64,000 nucleotides of DNA from UBA5072 sp041737175 (lineage in GTDB: Bacteria > Bacteroidota > Bacteroidia > Bacteroidales > UBA10428). Below the pieces are notes generated by a model. That model did not search any database. It was given only the letters and a program-made list of their open reading frames with translations, and was not told the origin of the DNA. Made by a program: the position numbers and the translations under genes. The stretch is taken from assembly GCA_041737175.1 (NCBI GenBank), contig JBGSSF010000024.1, forward strand, positions 62,001 to 126,000, written 5' to 3'. Below, piece after piece: positions 15,417 through 23,919 of this stretch (position 1 is its first letter; the number at the start of each line of letters is the position of its first letter).

Positions 15417-16931
15417 TTAGCCTTTCTTAGCCTGTTCAATGATCTTCTCTCCCTTGGCGATGGCCTCGTCGATGGTCCCAACCATATGGAAGGATGCTTC
15501 AGGATATTCATCCACTTTGCCGTCCATGATCATGTTGAAACCTTTGATGGTATCCTCGATGGAGACCCATACCCCGGGTGTACCCGTAAATGCTTCAGCC
15601 ACATGGAAAGGCTGCGAAAGGAAGCGTTGAACCCTACGGGCGCGGTGCACCACGAGTTTGTCTTTTTCTGACAGTTCATCCATCCCCAGGATGGCGATAA
15701 TATCCTGCAGTTCTTTATAGCGCTGCAGCAACTCCTTCACCTTCTTGGCTGTTTCATAATGCTCCTTCCCCATGACCTCCGGAGAAAGAATGCGCGAGGT
15801 GGAATCGAGGGGGTCAACCGCCGGGTAGATACCCAGCTCGGAAAGTTTACGGCTCAATACCGTGGTGGCATCCAGGTGGGAGAATGTTGTTGCGGGGGCG
15901 GGGTCAGTAAGGTCGTCCGCCGGCACATAAATAGCCTGAACAGAAGTGATGGATCCTCTTTTGGTGGAGGTGATGCGTTCCTGCATAATACCCATCTCGG
16001 TGGCCAGGGTAGGCTGGTAACCTACCGCCGAAGGCATACGGCCCAGAAGAGCAGAAACCTCGGAACCTGCCTGTGTAAAACGGAATATATTGTCTACGAA
16101 GAAAAGAATATCCCGTCCGCCGGAAGCTTCGTCACCATCGCGAAACGATTCGGCCACGGTAAGTCCCGATAATGCAACCGTGGCACGTGCTCCGGGGGGT
16201 TCATTCATCTGTCCGAACACCAGCGTAGCCTGTGATTTTTTAAGGGCTTCGGGGTCCACCAGGGAAAGATCCCAGCCCCCCTCTTCCATGCTCTTCAAAA
16301 ATGCATCGCCGTATTTGATGACACCCGACTCAATCATTTCCCGAAGCAGGTCGTTCCCCTCACGGGTTCTCTCTCCCACGCCGGCAAATACAGATAGTCC
16401 GGAATATTTCTTGGCAATGTTGTTGATAAGTTCCATGATGATGACGGTCTTACCGACACCGGCGCCACCAAAAAGTCCGATCTTACCGCCTTTTGGATAG
16501 GGCTCCAGGAGGTCTATGACTTTGATCCCCGTGAACAACACTTCCGTTTCTGTGGAAAGCTGGTCGTATTTGGGAGGATCGCCATGAATCTGATATCCGT
16601 CCTTTTTGTCGACCGCACCAAGCCCGTCAATGGCATCGCCTATAACGTTGAGCAATCTGCCGCGTATCTGCTCACCGATGGGCATTCGGATGGCTCCCCC
16701 GAGCGTGCGTGCTTTCATGCCTCTTCGCAATCCATCGGTGGAATCCATGGCAATGGCCCGGATTGAGTTTTCACCAATATGCTGCTGGCATTCCACAATG
16801 ATAACCTGACCGTCATCTTTCGTCACTTCGAGCGCATCATGAATGTTCGGCATTTCGTTACCTGCTCGTTCAAAACTAATATCGAGCACAGGACCAATGA
16901 TTTGAATCACTTCACCCACCAACTGTGTCAT
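15417..16931 (-). CDS. atpD: ATP synthase F1 subunit beta
   Basis: The 504-residue catalytic subunit. Walker A is GGAGVGKT (155-162). Other signatures are the catalytic GERTREGNDLLREM, DNIFRFTQAGSEVSALLGRMPSA (in part) and DPAPATTFSHLDA. It forms the alpha3beta3 hexamer with AtpA, encoded 8 kb away on the other strand. A good Bacteroidota promoter lies at 16960-16991 and atpC follows directly, so atpDC is its own transcription unit. Confidence 0.98.
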   Translation of the reverse strand: MTQLVGEVIQIIGPVLDISFERAGNEMPNIHDALEVTKDDGQVIIVECQQHIGENSIRAIAMDSTDGLRRGMKARTLGGAIRMPIGEQIRGRLLNVIGDAIDGLGAVDKKDGYQIHGDPPKYDQLSTETEVLFTGIKVIDLLEPYPKGGKIGLFGGAGVGKTVIIMELINNIAKKYSGLSVFAGVGERTREGNDLLREMIESGVIKYGDAFLKSMEEGGWDLSLVDPEALKKSQATLVFGQMNEPPGARATVALSGLTVAESFRDGDEASGGRDILFFVDNIFRFTQAGSEVSALLGRMPSAVGYQPTLATEMGIMQERITSTKRGSITSVQAIYVPADDLTDPAPATTFSHLDATTVLSRKLSELGIYPAVDPLDSTSRILSPEVMGKEHYETAKKVKELLQRYKELQDIIAILGMDELSEKDKLVVHRARRVQRFLSQPFHVAEAFTGTPGVWVSIEDTIKGFNMIMDGKVDEYPEASFHMVGTIDEAIAKGEKIIEQAKKG

Positions 16932-16959
16932 TATTATAGGCTTTTAAAATTTTCTGTCA

Positions 16960-16991
16960 CAAATATAATTCTAAAATGATTACTTTGACAA
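16960..16991 (-). promoter_or_regulatory. Bacteroidota-type promoter for atpDC
   Basis: On the minus strand TTG (complement of 16989-16991) and TATATTTG (complement of 16960-16967) are 21 nt apart, matching TTG-N19-21-TAnnTTTG. The -7 box ends 28 bp before the atpD ATG, leaving a short leader. Confidence 0.65.
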
Positions 16992-17018
16992 AATAGGATA
17001 TCATTTTTGCATTGCCGC

Positions 17019-17042
17019 AGAGACGCATGGCAATGCGTCTCT
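17019..17042. repeat. Palindrome of the GAGACGCAT family
   Basis: Arms AGAGACGCAT and ATGCGTCTCT (10 bp each) around GGCA, in the divergent region between atpD and an outer-membrane protein gene. It belongs with the palindromes at 21309-21355, 27511-27571 and 37132-37159. Confidence 0.9.
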
Positions 17043-17198
17043 ACCTCCTGCGCAACACACCCATTCATCTCCACTATTCCCATTTACAACCCAACAATCC
17101 GAATAATTGTCAAAAATTATCGTTTATAAGACACTGCCTTGGGATGCTTTTGCTATTTTTGTTTTCTTAAAAACAACTAATCTTAATTCAGACACTTT

Positions 17199-17771
17199 AT
17201 GAAAAAGCCATTAAAAATTTTCGCAATTGGTCTTTTGCTGGTGATGTCATTGACCTCACTGCAGGCGCAGCTGTTCGACAAGGGTGACAAGGTATTGAGC
17301 TTCGGAGTAGGCCTGGGATCCACCTACTATGCTTTCGGAACCTATTATCATACCACAGTACCACCCATTTTTGTTGCGGGTGATTATTGCATCAGGGAGG
17401 ATCTGGGTCCCGGGAATCTTGGCGTTGGCGGTTTTCTGGGTTATTCCGCATACAAATACGAATATGATGCTTTCGGGTATGATTACGGCTGGAAATACTC
17501 CACCCTGATCATTGCTGCCCGCGGAACTTATCATTTCGTCGACCTGGTTGACAAGCTTGACCTCTATGGCGGTGTATTGATAGGTGCTAAAATTGTTACT
17601 GATAAAGAATTCGGGGACGCAACGGGAAGCGATTATTCTGTGAATAACAGCGGCCCTGTGTATGACATTTTTGCAGGCGCCCGGTATTATTTTACCGACA
17701 ATTTCGCCGTGATGGGTGAACTGGGCTATGGCATTGCCTGGTTGAAAGTTGGAATTTCCCTCCGGTTCTGA
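17199..17771 (+). CDS. Outer-membrane beta-barrel protein
   Basis: A 190-residue protein with signal peptide MKKPLKIFAIGLLLVMSLTSLQAQ. The mature part alternates aromatic and glycine residues in amphipathic strands (VLSFGVGLGSTYYAFGTYY, FAVMGELGYGIAWLKVGISLRF) and ends in Phe, as small eight-strand outer-membrane barrels do. Function unknown. Monocistronic: divergent from atpDC, with a hairpin at 17789-17831. Confidence 0.8.
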   Translation: MKKPLKIFAIGLLLVMSLTSLQAQLFDKGDKVLSFGVGLGSTYYAFGTYYHTTVPPIFVAGDYCIREDLGPGNLGVGGFLGYSAYKYEYDAFGYDYGWKYSTLIIAARGTYHFVDLVDKLDLYGGVLIGAKIVTDKEFGDATGSDYSVNNSGPVYDIFAGARYYFTDNFAVMGELGYGIAWLKVGISLRF

Positions 17772-17788
17772 TGAATTTATCCTATCTG

Positions 17789-17831
17789 AAAGGGTTATCG
17801 CCGGTCTATGAGATACCCGGGATAACCCTTT
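17789..17831 (+). terminator. Hairpin after the outer-membrane protein gene
   Basis: AAAGGGTTATC (17789-17799) pairs with GATAACCCTTT (17821-17831); inner CCGG/CCGG can extend the stem. It lies 17 nt after the stop. The T run is short. Confidence 0.6.
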
Positions 17832-17957
17832 CCTTGTCAAACAACATGCAACATTCTACCTTTCCTGAAAAAATTGTTGCTAGTTTTTACAACCGTTTTA
17901 CAATACTCCGTATAATTGCAAAATTTTCCTCTTTTTTAAATCCTCTCACCCCCCGAA

Positions 17958-18350
17958 ATGGAGAATAAACTTATTTTTTTTGTGGATGATGATAAAATGA
18001 TGCTGAATTTGATGGAGTACACCTTCAAATGCAGGGAAGGTTTCGATGTCAAATCATTTTTTTCAGGAGAAGAGTGCCTGGAGCACCTGCATCTGAATCC
18101 CAGCCTGATCGTTCTGGATTACTACCTGGGTGAAGGTGAATCCACTGCCATGACGGGGCTCGACACCCTCAAAAAGATCAACGAAAAAAACTGCAATATC
18201 CCTGTGGTGATTCTCAGCAGGGAAAAGGACAAAACCCTGATCAGCCAGTTTATGCAATATGGCGCCATGCAATATGTCATTAAGGATGACTTCTTCATCA
18301 ACACGCTGATCGAAACGGTGGAGAATTATTTTATGGAAAAACTGGATTAG
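17958..18350 (+). CDS. Stand-alone response-regulator receiver protein
   Basis: 130 residues forming a single REC domain: acidic pocket D10-D12, phospho-acceptor D54 (LIVLDYYLGEG), hydroxyl residue S87 (VVILSRE) and K109 (YVIKDD). No output domain is attached, so it must signal by protein contact, like CheY or Spo0F. No kinase is adjacent; histidine kinases occur at 37.3 and 42.7 kb, but a link is speculative. Confidence 0.92.
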   Translation: MENKLIFFVDDDKMMLNLMEYTFKCREGFDVKSFFSGEECLEHLHLNPSLIVLDYYLGEGESTAMTGLDTLKKINEKNCNIPVVILSREKDKTLISQFMQYGAMQYVIKDDFFINTLIETVENYFMEKLD

Positions 18351-18360
18351 GAAGAGTGAC

Positions 18361-18461
18361 AAGGGACAAGGGACAAGGGACAAGTGTGCACTGGGCATGA
18401 GTTTGGGCATGCACTTATCCCCAAACCCAACTTGTCCCTCGTCCCTCGTCCCTTGTCCCTT
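18361..18461. repeat. Long hairpin whose two arms are heptamer repeats (GGGACAA / TTGTCCC)
   Basis: Three GGGACAA copies (18361-18385) face four TTGTCCC/TCGTCCC copies (18430-18461), giving a stem of about 25 bp; inside, GTGCA and TGCAC pair as well. It fills the space between the receiver gene stop and the yceD promoter and may terminate the upstream transcript. Confidence 0.85.
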
Positions 18462-18474
18462 TCTAAAATTCTCT

Positions 18475-18504
18475 TTGTTATTCTCAAATTAATTCCTACT
18501 TTTG
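18475..18504 (+). promoter_or_regulatory. Bacteroidota-type promoter for yceD-rpmF-plsX-fabH
   Basis: TTG at 18475-18477 and TACTTTTG at 18497-18504 with a 19-nt spacer. The predicted start near 18510 is about 20 nt upstream of the TTG start codon of the DUF177 gene. Confidence 0.7.
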
Positions 18505-18531
18505 CACCACTTTTTTTTATTCGGCTGAGTT

Positions 18532-19005
18532 TTGAAAATTGAGAATCAGTATATTATTCATTTCAAAGGGCTGAAAGAAGGTGTTCATGATTTTTCCTTT
18601 GCTGTTGGCAAGCCGTTCTTTGAATCCTATGAACACCTTGAAATTCCCGATGGTCACGTGGATGTTCAGGTAGAGTTGACCCGTAAAGTCAATTTTCTTG
18701 AACTGGCCGTGGTTCTGAATGGGGAAATACAGGTCCAGTGCGACCGTTGTCTGGAGTATTTCGGTTTACCGGTTTCCTACAACGGACATCTGGTTGTAAG
18801 ATTCAGTGAAACCGAAAAGGAACCGGATGATGAGGTCATTTTTCTGCATCCTGAGGATTCCCAGATCAACCTGAAGCACTACCTGTATGAGTGCATCAGT
18901 TTAAGCATTCCCATGCGGAAAGTGCATCCCGACCTGCCCGACGGAGCTAAAGGATGCGATCCGGATATGCTGAAACGACTCAATGATTTGCTGATTGAAG
19001 ATTGA
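18532..19005 (+). CDS. DUF177 / YceD family protein (large ribosomal subunit metabolism)
   Basis: 157 residues, TTG start (no in-frame ATG gives the conserved N-terminus NQYIIHFKGLKEGVHDFSF). The central VQCDRCLEYFGLPV motif and the acidic region before the C-terminus are typical of DUF177/YceD, a factor tied to 23S rRNA accumulation and nearly always encoded beside rpmF, as here. The cysteine pair CDRC and a later C may be structural. First gene of a classical yceD-rpmF-plsX-fabH cluster. Confidence 0.88.
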   Translation: MKIENQYIIHFKGLKEGVHDFSFAVGKPFFESYEHLEIPDGHVDVQVELTRKVNFLELAVVLNGEIQVQCDRCLEYFGLPVSYNGHLVVRFSETEKEPDDEVIFLHPEDSQINLKHYLYECISLSIPMRKVHPDLPDGAKGCDPDMLKRLNDLLIED

Positions 19006-19110
19006 AGATTACAGATTGAAGATTGCAGATTAAAGATTAAAGAATTAAATCATACAACTTACAACATACAATTTACAACCTAATTCATAATTCATAATTC
19101 ATAATTAAGA
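18993..19110 (+). repeat. AGATTGA- and ATTCATA-type tandem repeats between DUF177 and rpmF
   Basis: Degenerate GATTGAAGATT/GATTGCAGATT heptamers (18993-19045) begin within the end of the DUF177 gene. They are followed by CATACAACTT/ACAACATACA and three ATTCATA heptamers up to the rpmF ribosome-binding region. Similar GATTGCAGATT tracts occur at 52740-52785 and, inverted, near 37178-37205. Confidence 0.85.
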
Positions 19111-19114
19111 AATT

Positions 19115-19300
19115 ATGCCTAATCCGAAACGTAGACATTCGAAGCAACGGAGAGACAAGAGAAGAACGCATGACAAGGCCGTCGTGCCTACACTGAGTAC
19201 GTGCCAGAACTGCGGAGCTGCCATTCAATATCACCGGGTTTGTCCCGAATGTGGTTATTATAAAGGAAAACCCGCTGTAAAGAAAGAAGTAGCCGCCTGA
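19115..19300 (+). CDS. rpmF: 50S ribosomal protein L32
   Basis: 61 residues; MPNPKRRHSKQRRDKRRTHD is the L32 signature. Four cysteines (CQNC and CPEC) form a zinc ribbon, so this is the zinc-binding (C+) paralogue. It lies in the conserved position between yceD and plsX. Confidence 0.97.
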   Translation: MPNPKRRHSKQRRDKRRTHDKAVVPTLSTCQNCGAAIQYHRVCPECGYYKGKPAVKKEVAA

Positions 19301-19335
19301 TTGGCCGGCCAATGACCGAATGATCCACATTGATC

Positions 19336-20289
19336 ATGAGAATCGGAGTTGATATTTTAGGTGGTGACTTTGCCCCGGAGGCCACTGTTTGTGGTTCCAT
19401 ACTGGCAGCAAAGATCATTCCTCCCGACGCGCGTTTGGTGTTAATCGGTGATGAAAACAGCATTGTTTCCCTATGCCGGCGTGAACATTTTGATCCGTCG
19501 GCCTTTGACATTCTGCATACCACGGAACGCATTGAAATGGGAGAGCACCCTGCAAGGGCATTTACGCAAAAACACAATGCCAGCGTTGTGAAGGGTTTCA
19601 GACTCCTCGAGCACGGGGAAATAGACGGGTTTGCCAGCGCCGGCAATACTGGTGCCATGATGGTTGGCGCCATGCAGATCATCAAATCAATTCCCGGCGT
19701 CATTCGCCCCTGCATCGCAGCCACCATGCCCAGGCAAGGAGACACGCCCATGCTGCTGCTCGATATTGGCATCAATCCCGACTGCAATGCAGACGAGCTC
19801 AATCAGTATGCCATCCTTGGAGATATTTACGCCCGGCAGGTGCTGAATCTGCCATCGCCCCGCATTGGTTTGCTTAACATCGGCGAGGAAGAGGGAAAGG
19901 GGAACCTGGTTACCAAGGCCGCTTATCAATTGATGAAAGACTCACCGCTGTTCAATTTTATCGGTAATCTCGAAGGCAGTGACCTGTTCAGTGACAAGGC
20001 TGATGTAATGGTTTGTGACGGATTTGTCGGTAATGTTATGCTGAAAGAGGCCGAAGCTTTTTATGCCATGGTCAGAAAGCGTAAAATCACCGATGATTTC
20101 TTTGAAAAATTCAATTTTGTGAATTACGGAGGTACCCCCGTCCTGGGCATCAATGCACCGGTGATGATTGCACATGGAATATCCAATGACATCGCCATTA
20201 AGAATCTGATCCTGCATACCGTTGAGGTAATTAAAGGAAATTTGTGCGAAAAAATTAAAGAAGCATTTAAAGAATGTCCCGAAGATTAG
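19336..20289 (+). CDS. plsX: Phosphate acyltransferase PlsX
   Basis: 317 residues from ATG at 19336 (a TTG six bases upstream is less likely). Converts acyl-ACP to acyl-phosphate, the first step of phospholipid synthesis through PlsY. Signatures: MRIGVDILGGDFAPEATV, SAGNTGAMMVGAM, and VCDGFVGNVMLKEAEA. The last 16 nt overlap fabH, so the two are translationally coupled. Confidence 0.96.
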   Translation: MRIGVDILGGDFAPEATVCGSILAAKIIPPDARLVLIGDENSIVSLCRREHFDPSAFDILHTTERIEMGEHPARAFTQKHNASVVKGFRLLEHGEIDGFASAGNTGAMMVGAMQIIKSIPGVIRPCIAATMPRQGDTPMLLLDIGINPDCNADELNQYAILGDIYARQVLNLPSPRIGLLNIGEEEGKGNLVTKAAYQLMKDSPLFNFIGNLEGSDLFSDKADVMVCDGFVGNVMLKEAEAFYAMVRKRKITDDFFEKFNFVNYGGTPVLGINAPVMIAHGISNDIAIKNLILHTVEVIKGNLCEKIKEAFKECPED

Positions 20290-21272
20290 CAGCAATTACT
20301 GGTGTCGGTGGTTACGTGCCGTCTTACGTGCTCGACAATGATGAACTGAGCAGGATGGTAGATACCAGTGACGAATGGATCATGCAGCGCATCGGCATCA
20401 AGGAAAGAAGGATCCTGAGAGAAAAAGGGAAAGCCACTTCCTACCTGGGCGCCAAGGCAGTAAAGGAATTGCTGGCAAAGACAGGAACTGATCCCCTCGA
20501 TATCCAGCTGCTTATTTGTGCCACAGTTACGCCCGATATGCATTTTCCGGCAACGGGCAACCTGATTTCCGATAAGACCGGGCTGACCCGTGCATTCAGT
20601 TTTGACGTGAATGCTGCCTGTTCCGGCTTTATCTTCGCGCTGGAAACCGGCAGAAGATATATTGAATCAGGCGCTTATGAAAAGGTGATCGTTGTTGGCG
20701 CTGATATGATGTCCTCCATAACAGATTATGAAGACCGGACCACCTGCCCGCTATTCGGTGACGGGGCCGGGGCCGTGTTGCTTGAGCCCTCGCAGGAAGG
20801 GCTGGGGATCATCGACTCCATTCTGGAGGTGGATGGTTCCGGGGCAAAACACCTGCACATGTACGCAGGCGGTTCGTTGCACCCGCCTACACACGAAACC
20901 ATTGATGCAAGGCAGCATTTCGTCTTTCAGGAAGGCCAGCCGGTATTTAAAATGGCGGTTTCCAAAATGGCCGATGTATCGGTGGATATCATGCACCGCA
21001 ATCAGCTTACCCACGAAGACATCAAATATCTTGTCCCCCATCAGGCCAACATGAGGATCATTGAGGCCACGGCCCGCCGTATGGAGATCAGCAGGGAACA
21101 GGTGATGATCAACATTAATAAATTCGGGAATACAACGGCAGCCACCATACCGCTGTGCCTCTGGGATTACGAGAAAAAACTCAACAAAGGTGATAACCTC
21201 ATCCTGGCTTCCTTTGGAGCCGGATTCACGTGGGGCTCCGTTTACCTCAAATGGGCCTACGATCCGAAATAA
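20274..21272 (+). CDS. fabH: 3-oxoacyl-ACP synthase III
   Basis: 332 residues; condenses acetyl-CoA with malonyl-ACP to start fatty acid synthesis at the membrane-cytosol interface. The catalytic triad is visible: Cys116 (NAACSGFIFAL), His256 (VPHQANMRI) and Asn286 (NKFGNTTAA). Starts inside plsX with a 16-nt overlap. Confidence 0.97.
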   Translation: MSRRLAAITGVGGYVPSYVLDNDELSRMVDTSDEWIMQRIGIKERRILREKGKATSYLGAKAVKELLAKTGTDPLDIQLLICATVTPDMHFPATGNLISDKTGLTRAFSFDVNAACSGFIFALETGRRYIESGAYEKVIVVGADMMSSITDYEDRTTCPLFGDGAGAVLLEPSQEGLGIIDSILEVDGSGAKHLHMYAGGSLHPPTHETIDARQHFVFQEGQPVFKMAVSKMADVSVDIMHRNQLTHEDIKYLVPHQANMRIIEATARRMEISREQVMININKFGNTTAATIPLCLWDYEKKLNKGDNLILASFGAGFTWGSVYLKWAYDPK

Positions 21273-21308
21273 TTGTTTGATTGATGCGTTATTGTTTATA
21301 TATTTGTG

Positions 21309-21355
21309 GAAACGCAATGCATGCGTTTCTGTAAATAGACGCATGCAATGCGTCT
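21309..21355. repeat. Two adjacent palindromes of the GAGACGCAT family
   Basis: GAAACGC/GCGTTTC (21309-21329, 7-nt centre) and AGACGCAT/ATGCGTCT (21337-21355, 3-nt centre) lie in tandem between fabH and the bactofilin gene. They may form a terminator-like double hairpin; base changes in the first are compensated on both arms. Confidence 0.9.
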
Positions 21356-21387
21356 CTAAAGGTTCATCATTTTAAAATAGTATAAGA

Positions 21388-21795
21388 ATGGCAAAAATAA
21401 TGGAGGCTGAAAATAACGTTATCAACCAGATCGGTGTTGGAACCGAAATTACCGGCGATGTTTCAACCAACAACGATATCCGCTTTGACGGGGTTCTTAC
21501 AGGTAACCTGAAAACCAAGGGCAAGGTAGTTATCGGAGAAACCGGAGCCGTAAAGGGAGAGATCAGCTGTAAAAATTCAGTGGTGGAAGGAAAGGTGGAG
21601 GGAAAGATCTCCGTTTCGGAATTGCTTACCCTGAAAGCCACCTCTATCCTTACCGGGGATATTGTTACCCGCAGGCTCGCCATTGAACCCGGGGCTAAAT
21701 TCAGCGGTAATTGCAACATGTCTGCGGAAACTTCAACTGCCTATGCTGGAAAAGAAACTGAAAAATCCGGAGAAGACAACAAAAAGCCTAAGTGA
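21388..21795 (+). CDS. Bactofilin (polymer-forming cytoskeletal protein)
   Basis: 135 residues with the bactofilin beta-helix (GVGTEITGDVSTNNDIRFDG and VVIGETGAVKGEISCKNSVV, in part), made of short valine/glycine-spaced rungs. Bactofilins self-assemble into filaments that localise cell-wall enzymes. N- and C-termini are short and polar. The gene overlaps atpZ by 53 nt, an arrangement that ties it to the F0 operon. Confidence 0.92.
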   Translation: MAKIMEAENNVINQIGVGTEITGDVSTNNDIRFDGVLTGNLKTKGKVVIGETGAVKGEISCKNSVVEGKVEGKISVSELLTLKATSILTGDIVTRRLAIEPGAKFSGNCNMSAETSTAYAGKETEKSGEDNKKPK

Positions 21796-21982
21796 TTACG
21801 GCAAGTATTCAAGCCTGGCTTTTCAGATGATCGCCATCATCCTGATTGGTGTTTTTGGCGGCATGAAGCTTGATAAATGGCTTGACACCAGGTTCCCGGT
21901 TTTTACGGTTGTGTTGTCTTTTGTTTCCGTCATGTTGGCGCTTTATTATAGTTTAAAGGATTTTATCCGATTGAAAAAATGA
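21743..21982 (+). CDS. atpZ: AtpZ/AtpI-type ATP synthase assembly protein
   Basis: 79 residues from the ATG inside the bactofilin gene. Two transmembrane helices with a conserved GGMKLDKWLDTRFPVFT loop are typical of AtpZ, a partner of AtpI that aids c-ring assembly or Mg2+ supply. An upstream in-frame extension into the bactofilin gene is a shadow. Confidence 0.8.
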   Translation: MLEKKLKNPEKTTKSLSDYGKYSSLAFQMIAIILIGVFGGMKLDKWLDTRFPVFTVVLSFVSVMLALYYSLKDFIRLKK

Positions 21983-21986
21983 TGGT

Positions 21987-22406
21987 ATGGATTCCGGATT
22001 GAAGAAAACCCTCCTTGGTCTTTTCATCCTGTCAGTGATTCTTTTCACCGCCGGTCTCTACGTGTTCAAATCCCTTATACCGTCGTGGTATTTTGGATTC
22101 TTCCCCTTTCTTGTCCTCCTGTTTTTCACTGTAAATGCCTTTTTTCTCATTTTCTTCTATCGCTCATTGCAAAAATCCACCAGTCAGTTTATCCGGACCT
22201 ACATGCTGGCAACAGTCATTAAACTTGTCATCTACCTGGTGCTGGTGCTGGGGTATGTTCTTGTTTGCCGTGAATCGGCCGTTCACTTTGCCATTACCCT
22301 CGGATTGCTGTATATTGCATTTACGGCATATGATCTGTATATTATGACCAGCAAGGTAAAGCGAAAAAAAGAAAATCACGCTGCACCAAATCAATTTTCA
22401 AATTAG
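21987..22406 (+). CDS. Four-helix membrane protein in the AtpI position
   Basis: 139 residues with four predicted transmembrane helices (about 8-27, 33-54, 66-88, 92-112) and a Lys-rich tail. It lies between atpZ and atpB, where many operons carry atpI, and the general pattern fits the AtpI/ATP synthase I superfamily although sequence similarity is weak. Probable helper for F0 assembly; unproven. Confidence 0.65.
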   Translation: MDSGLKKTLLGLFILSVILFTAGLYVFKSLIPSWYFGFFPFLVLLFFTVNAFFLIFFYRSLQKSTSQFIRTYMLATVIKLVIYLVLVLGYVLVCRESAVHFAITLGLLYIAFTAYDLYIMTSKVKRKKENHAAPNQFSN

Positions 22407-22437
22407 TTGTTTATATTTATGGCCACATTTATCGGAT

Positions 22438-23571
22438 ATGCACAAAACAATTTGTAAGGTTTTACTCGCTGCAGCATTATTGCTTCCGTGGGTAAACAGC
22501 AGTTTTGCTGCTGCGGAGGAGCAGGAGGCGCATAGTGTGGAGGGGGTCACGCCCGGACATGAGGCTGAGACTCAGGGTGAGGAGGCAGAAAAGCTGAATC
22601 CCGGCGATTTCATTTTTGACCACATCAAGGACGCTCATGAGTGGCACATCATGACCATCGGGCACACACATGTCAGCATACCTCTTCCGGTCATCCTTTA
22701 CAGCAAATCCAGCGGGCTGCATATTTTCATGTCCTCAAAATTCAAGCACGGACATGCCACCTACAAAGGATTCCGGATGGAAACGACCGGGGAGAACAAG
22801 AATAAAATCTTCGAGGAGGACGGATCCAGGCCATTTGATATGTCAATTACCAAGAATATCGCTTCCATGTTCTTTGGCGTTTTTATCCTGTTCTGGATAT
22901 TCTTATCCATGGGCAGGACCTACCGGAAAAATCCGGTCAGCGCGCCGAGCGGATTGCAGACCTGGTTTGAACCCATTGTCCTTTTCGTACATGACGATAT
23001 CATTAAACCCTCTGTAGGACCTAAATATGAGCGGTATGCACCCTATCTCCTGACCCTGTTCTTCTTTATATGGATCAACAACTCACTGGGACTGATCCCT
23101 ATACCCCCCGCCGGGGCCAACCTCACGGGCAACATTGCTGTAACACTGGTTCTGGCTTTATTTACCTTTGTCATAACCACCTTTAGCGGCACAAAGGATT
23201 ACTGGAAGCATATTTTCAATACCCCCGGCGTACCCTGGTGGCTGAAGCTGCCCATTCCCATTATGCCTGTGGTTGAAGCGCTGGGAATATTCACAAAGCC
23301 CATAGTCCTGATGATCCGGCTTTTTGCCAATATCACAGCTGGTCATATCATCGTTATGGCCTTCATTATGCTCATCTATATTTTTGCTGAAATGTCGACG
23401 GGCCTGGCCTACGGGATTTCCGTGATTTCGATCCTGTTCAATGTTTTCATGTCGTTCCTGGAATTGCTGGTAGCCTTTATCCAGGCATTCATTTTCACAT
23501 TTCTGTCCTCCATTTATATTGGCCTTGCCCTGGTTGAACATCACGAGGAACATGAGAAAGAACATGCTTGA
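22438..23571 (+). CDS. atpB: ATP synthase F0 subunit a
   Basis: 377 residues, about 100 longer than the E. coli protein. An N-terminal signal-like segment (1-25) and a charged, His/Glu-rich region (26-125) precede the membrane core; this extension is usual in Bacteroidota. The essential proton-channel arginine is Arg294 in IRLFANITAGHI. The C-terminus HHEEHEKEHA is His/Glu-rich. It forms the half-channels next to the c-ring. Confidence 0.96.
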   Translation: MHKTICKVLLAAALLLPWVNSSFAAAEEQEAHSVEGVTPGHEAETQGEEAEKLNPGDFIFDHIKDAHEWHIMTIGHTHVSIPLPVILYSKSSGLHIFMSSKFKHGHATYKGFRMETTGENKNKIFEEDGSRPFDMSITKNIASMFFGVFILFWIFLSMGRTYRKNPVSAPSGLQTWFEPIVLFVHDDIIKPSVGPKYERYAPYLLTLFFFIWINNSLGLIPIPPAGANLTGNIAVTLVLALFTFVITTFSGTKDYWKHIFNTPGVPWWLKLPIPIMPVVEALGIFTKPIVLMIRLFANITAGHIIVMAFIMLIYIFAEMSTGLAYGISVISILFNVFMSFLELLVAFIQAFIFTFLSSIYIGLALVEHHEEHEKEHA

Positions 23572-23602
23572 GTTTTTTGTTTATTAATTTAATATATACA
23601 CT

Positions 23603-23854
23603 ATGTTATCAATTATTTTACAAGCTGTAGCAGGAGCTGGCCTGGCCAAGCTTGGCGGCGCTCTGGGCGCTGGCATTGCAGCCATGGGTGCTGGTTTCGG
23701 AATTGGCAAGATCGGCAGCAGCGCTATGGAAGCTATTGCCCGCCAGCCGGAGGCAGCAGGGGATATTCGTGCCAATATGATTATTATTGCAGCTCTCCCC
23801 GAAGCCGTTGCTCTTTTTGCAGTAATTGTCGGTCTTCTGGCCGTAGTATCTTAG
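23603..23854 (+). CDS. atpE: ATP synthase F0 subunit c
   Basis: 83 residues, two helices joined by the polar loop ARQPEA (46-51). Carboxylate Glu67 in AALPEAVAL is the ion-binding residue. Na+-type c-subunits add a Gln in helix 1 and Ser/Thr after the Glu; here the positions are Lys36 region and Ala68, which indicates proton coupling. Confidence 0.96.
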   Translation: MLSIILQAVAGAGLAKLGGALGAGIAAMGAGFGIGKIGSSAMEAIARQPEAAGDIRANMIIIAALPEAVALFAVIVGLLAVVS

Positions 23855-23919
23855 TTTAACCCGGGACCTGCACGGTGGGTGCATGTCCCGGTTTTATCCG
23901 AATTTAAAAACACAAGTAT

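Noticed and set aside
23603..23854. Sodium-dependent ATP synthase c-ring
   Set aside because: The Na+ ligands (Gln in helix 1, Ser/Thr after the Glu) are absent.
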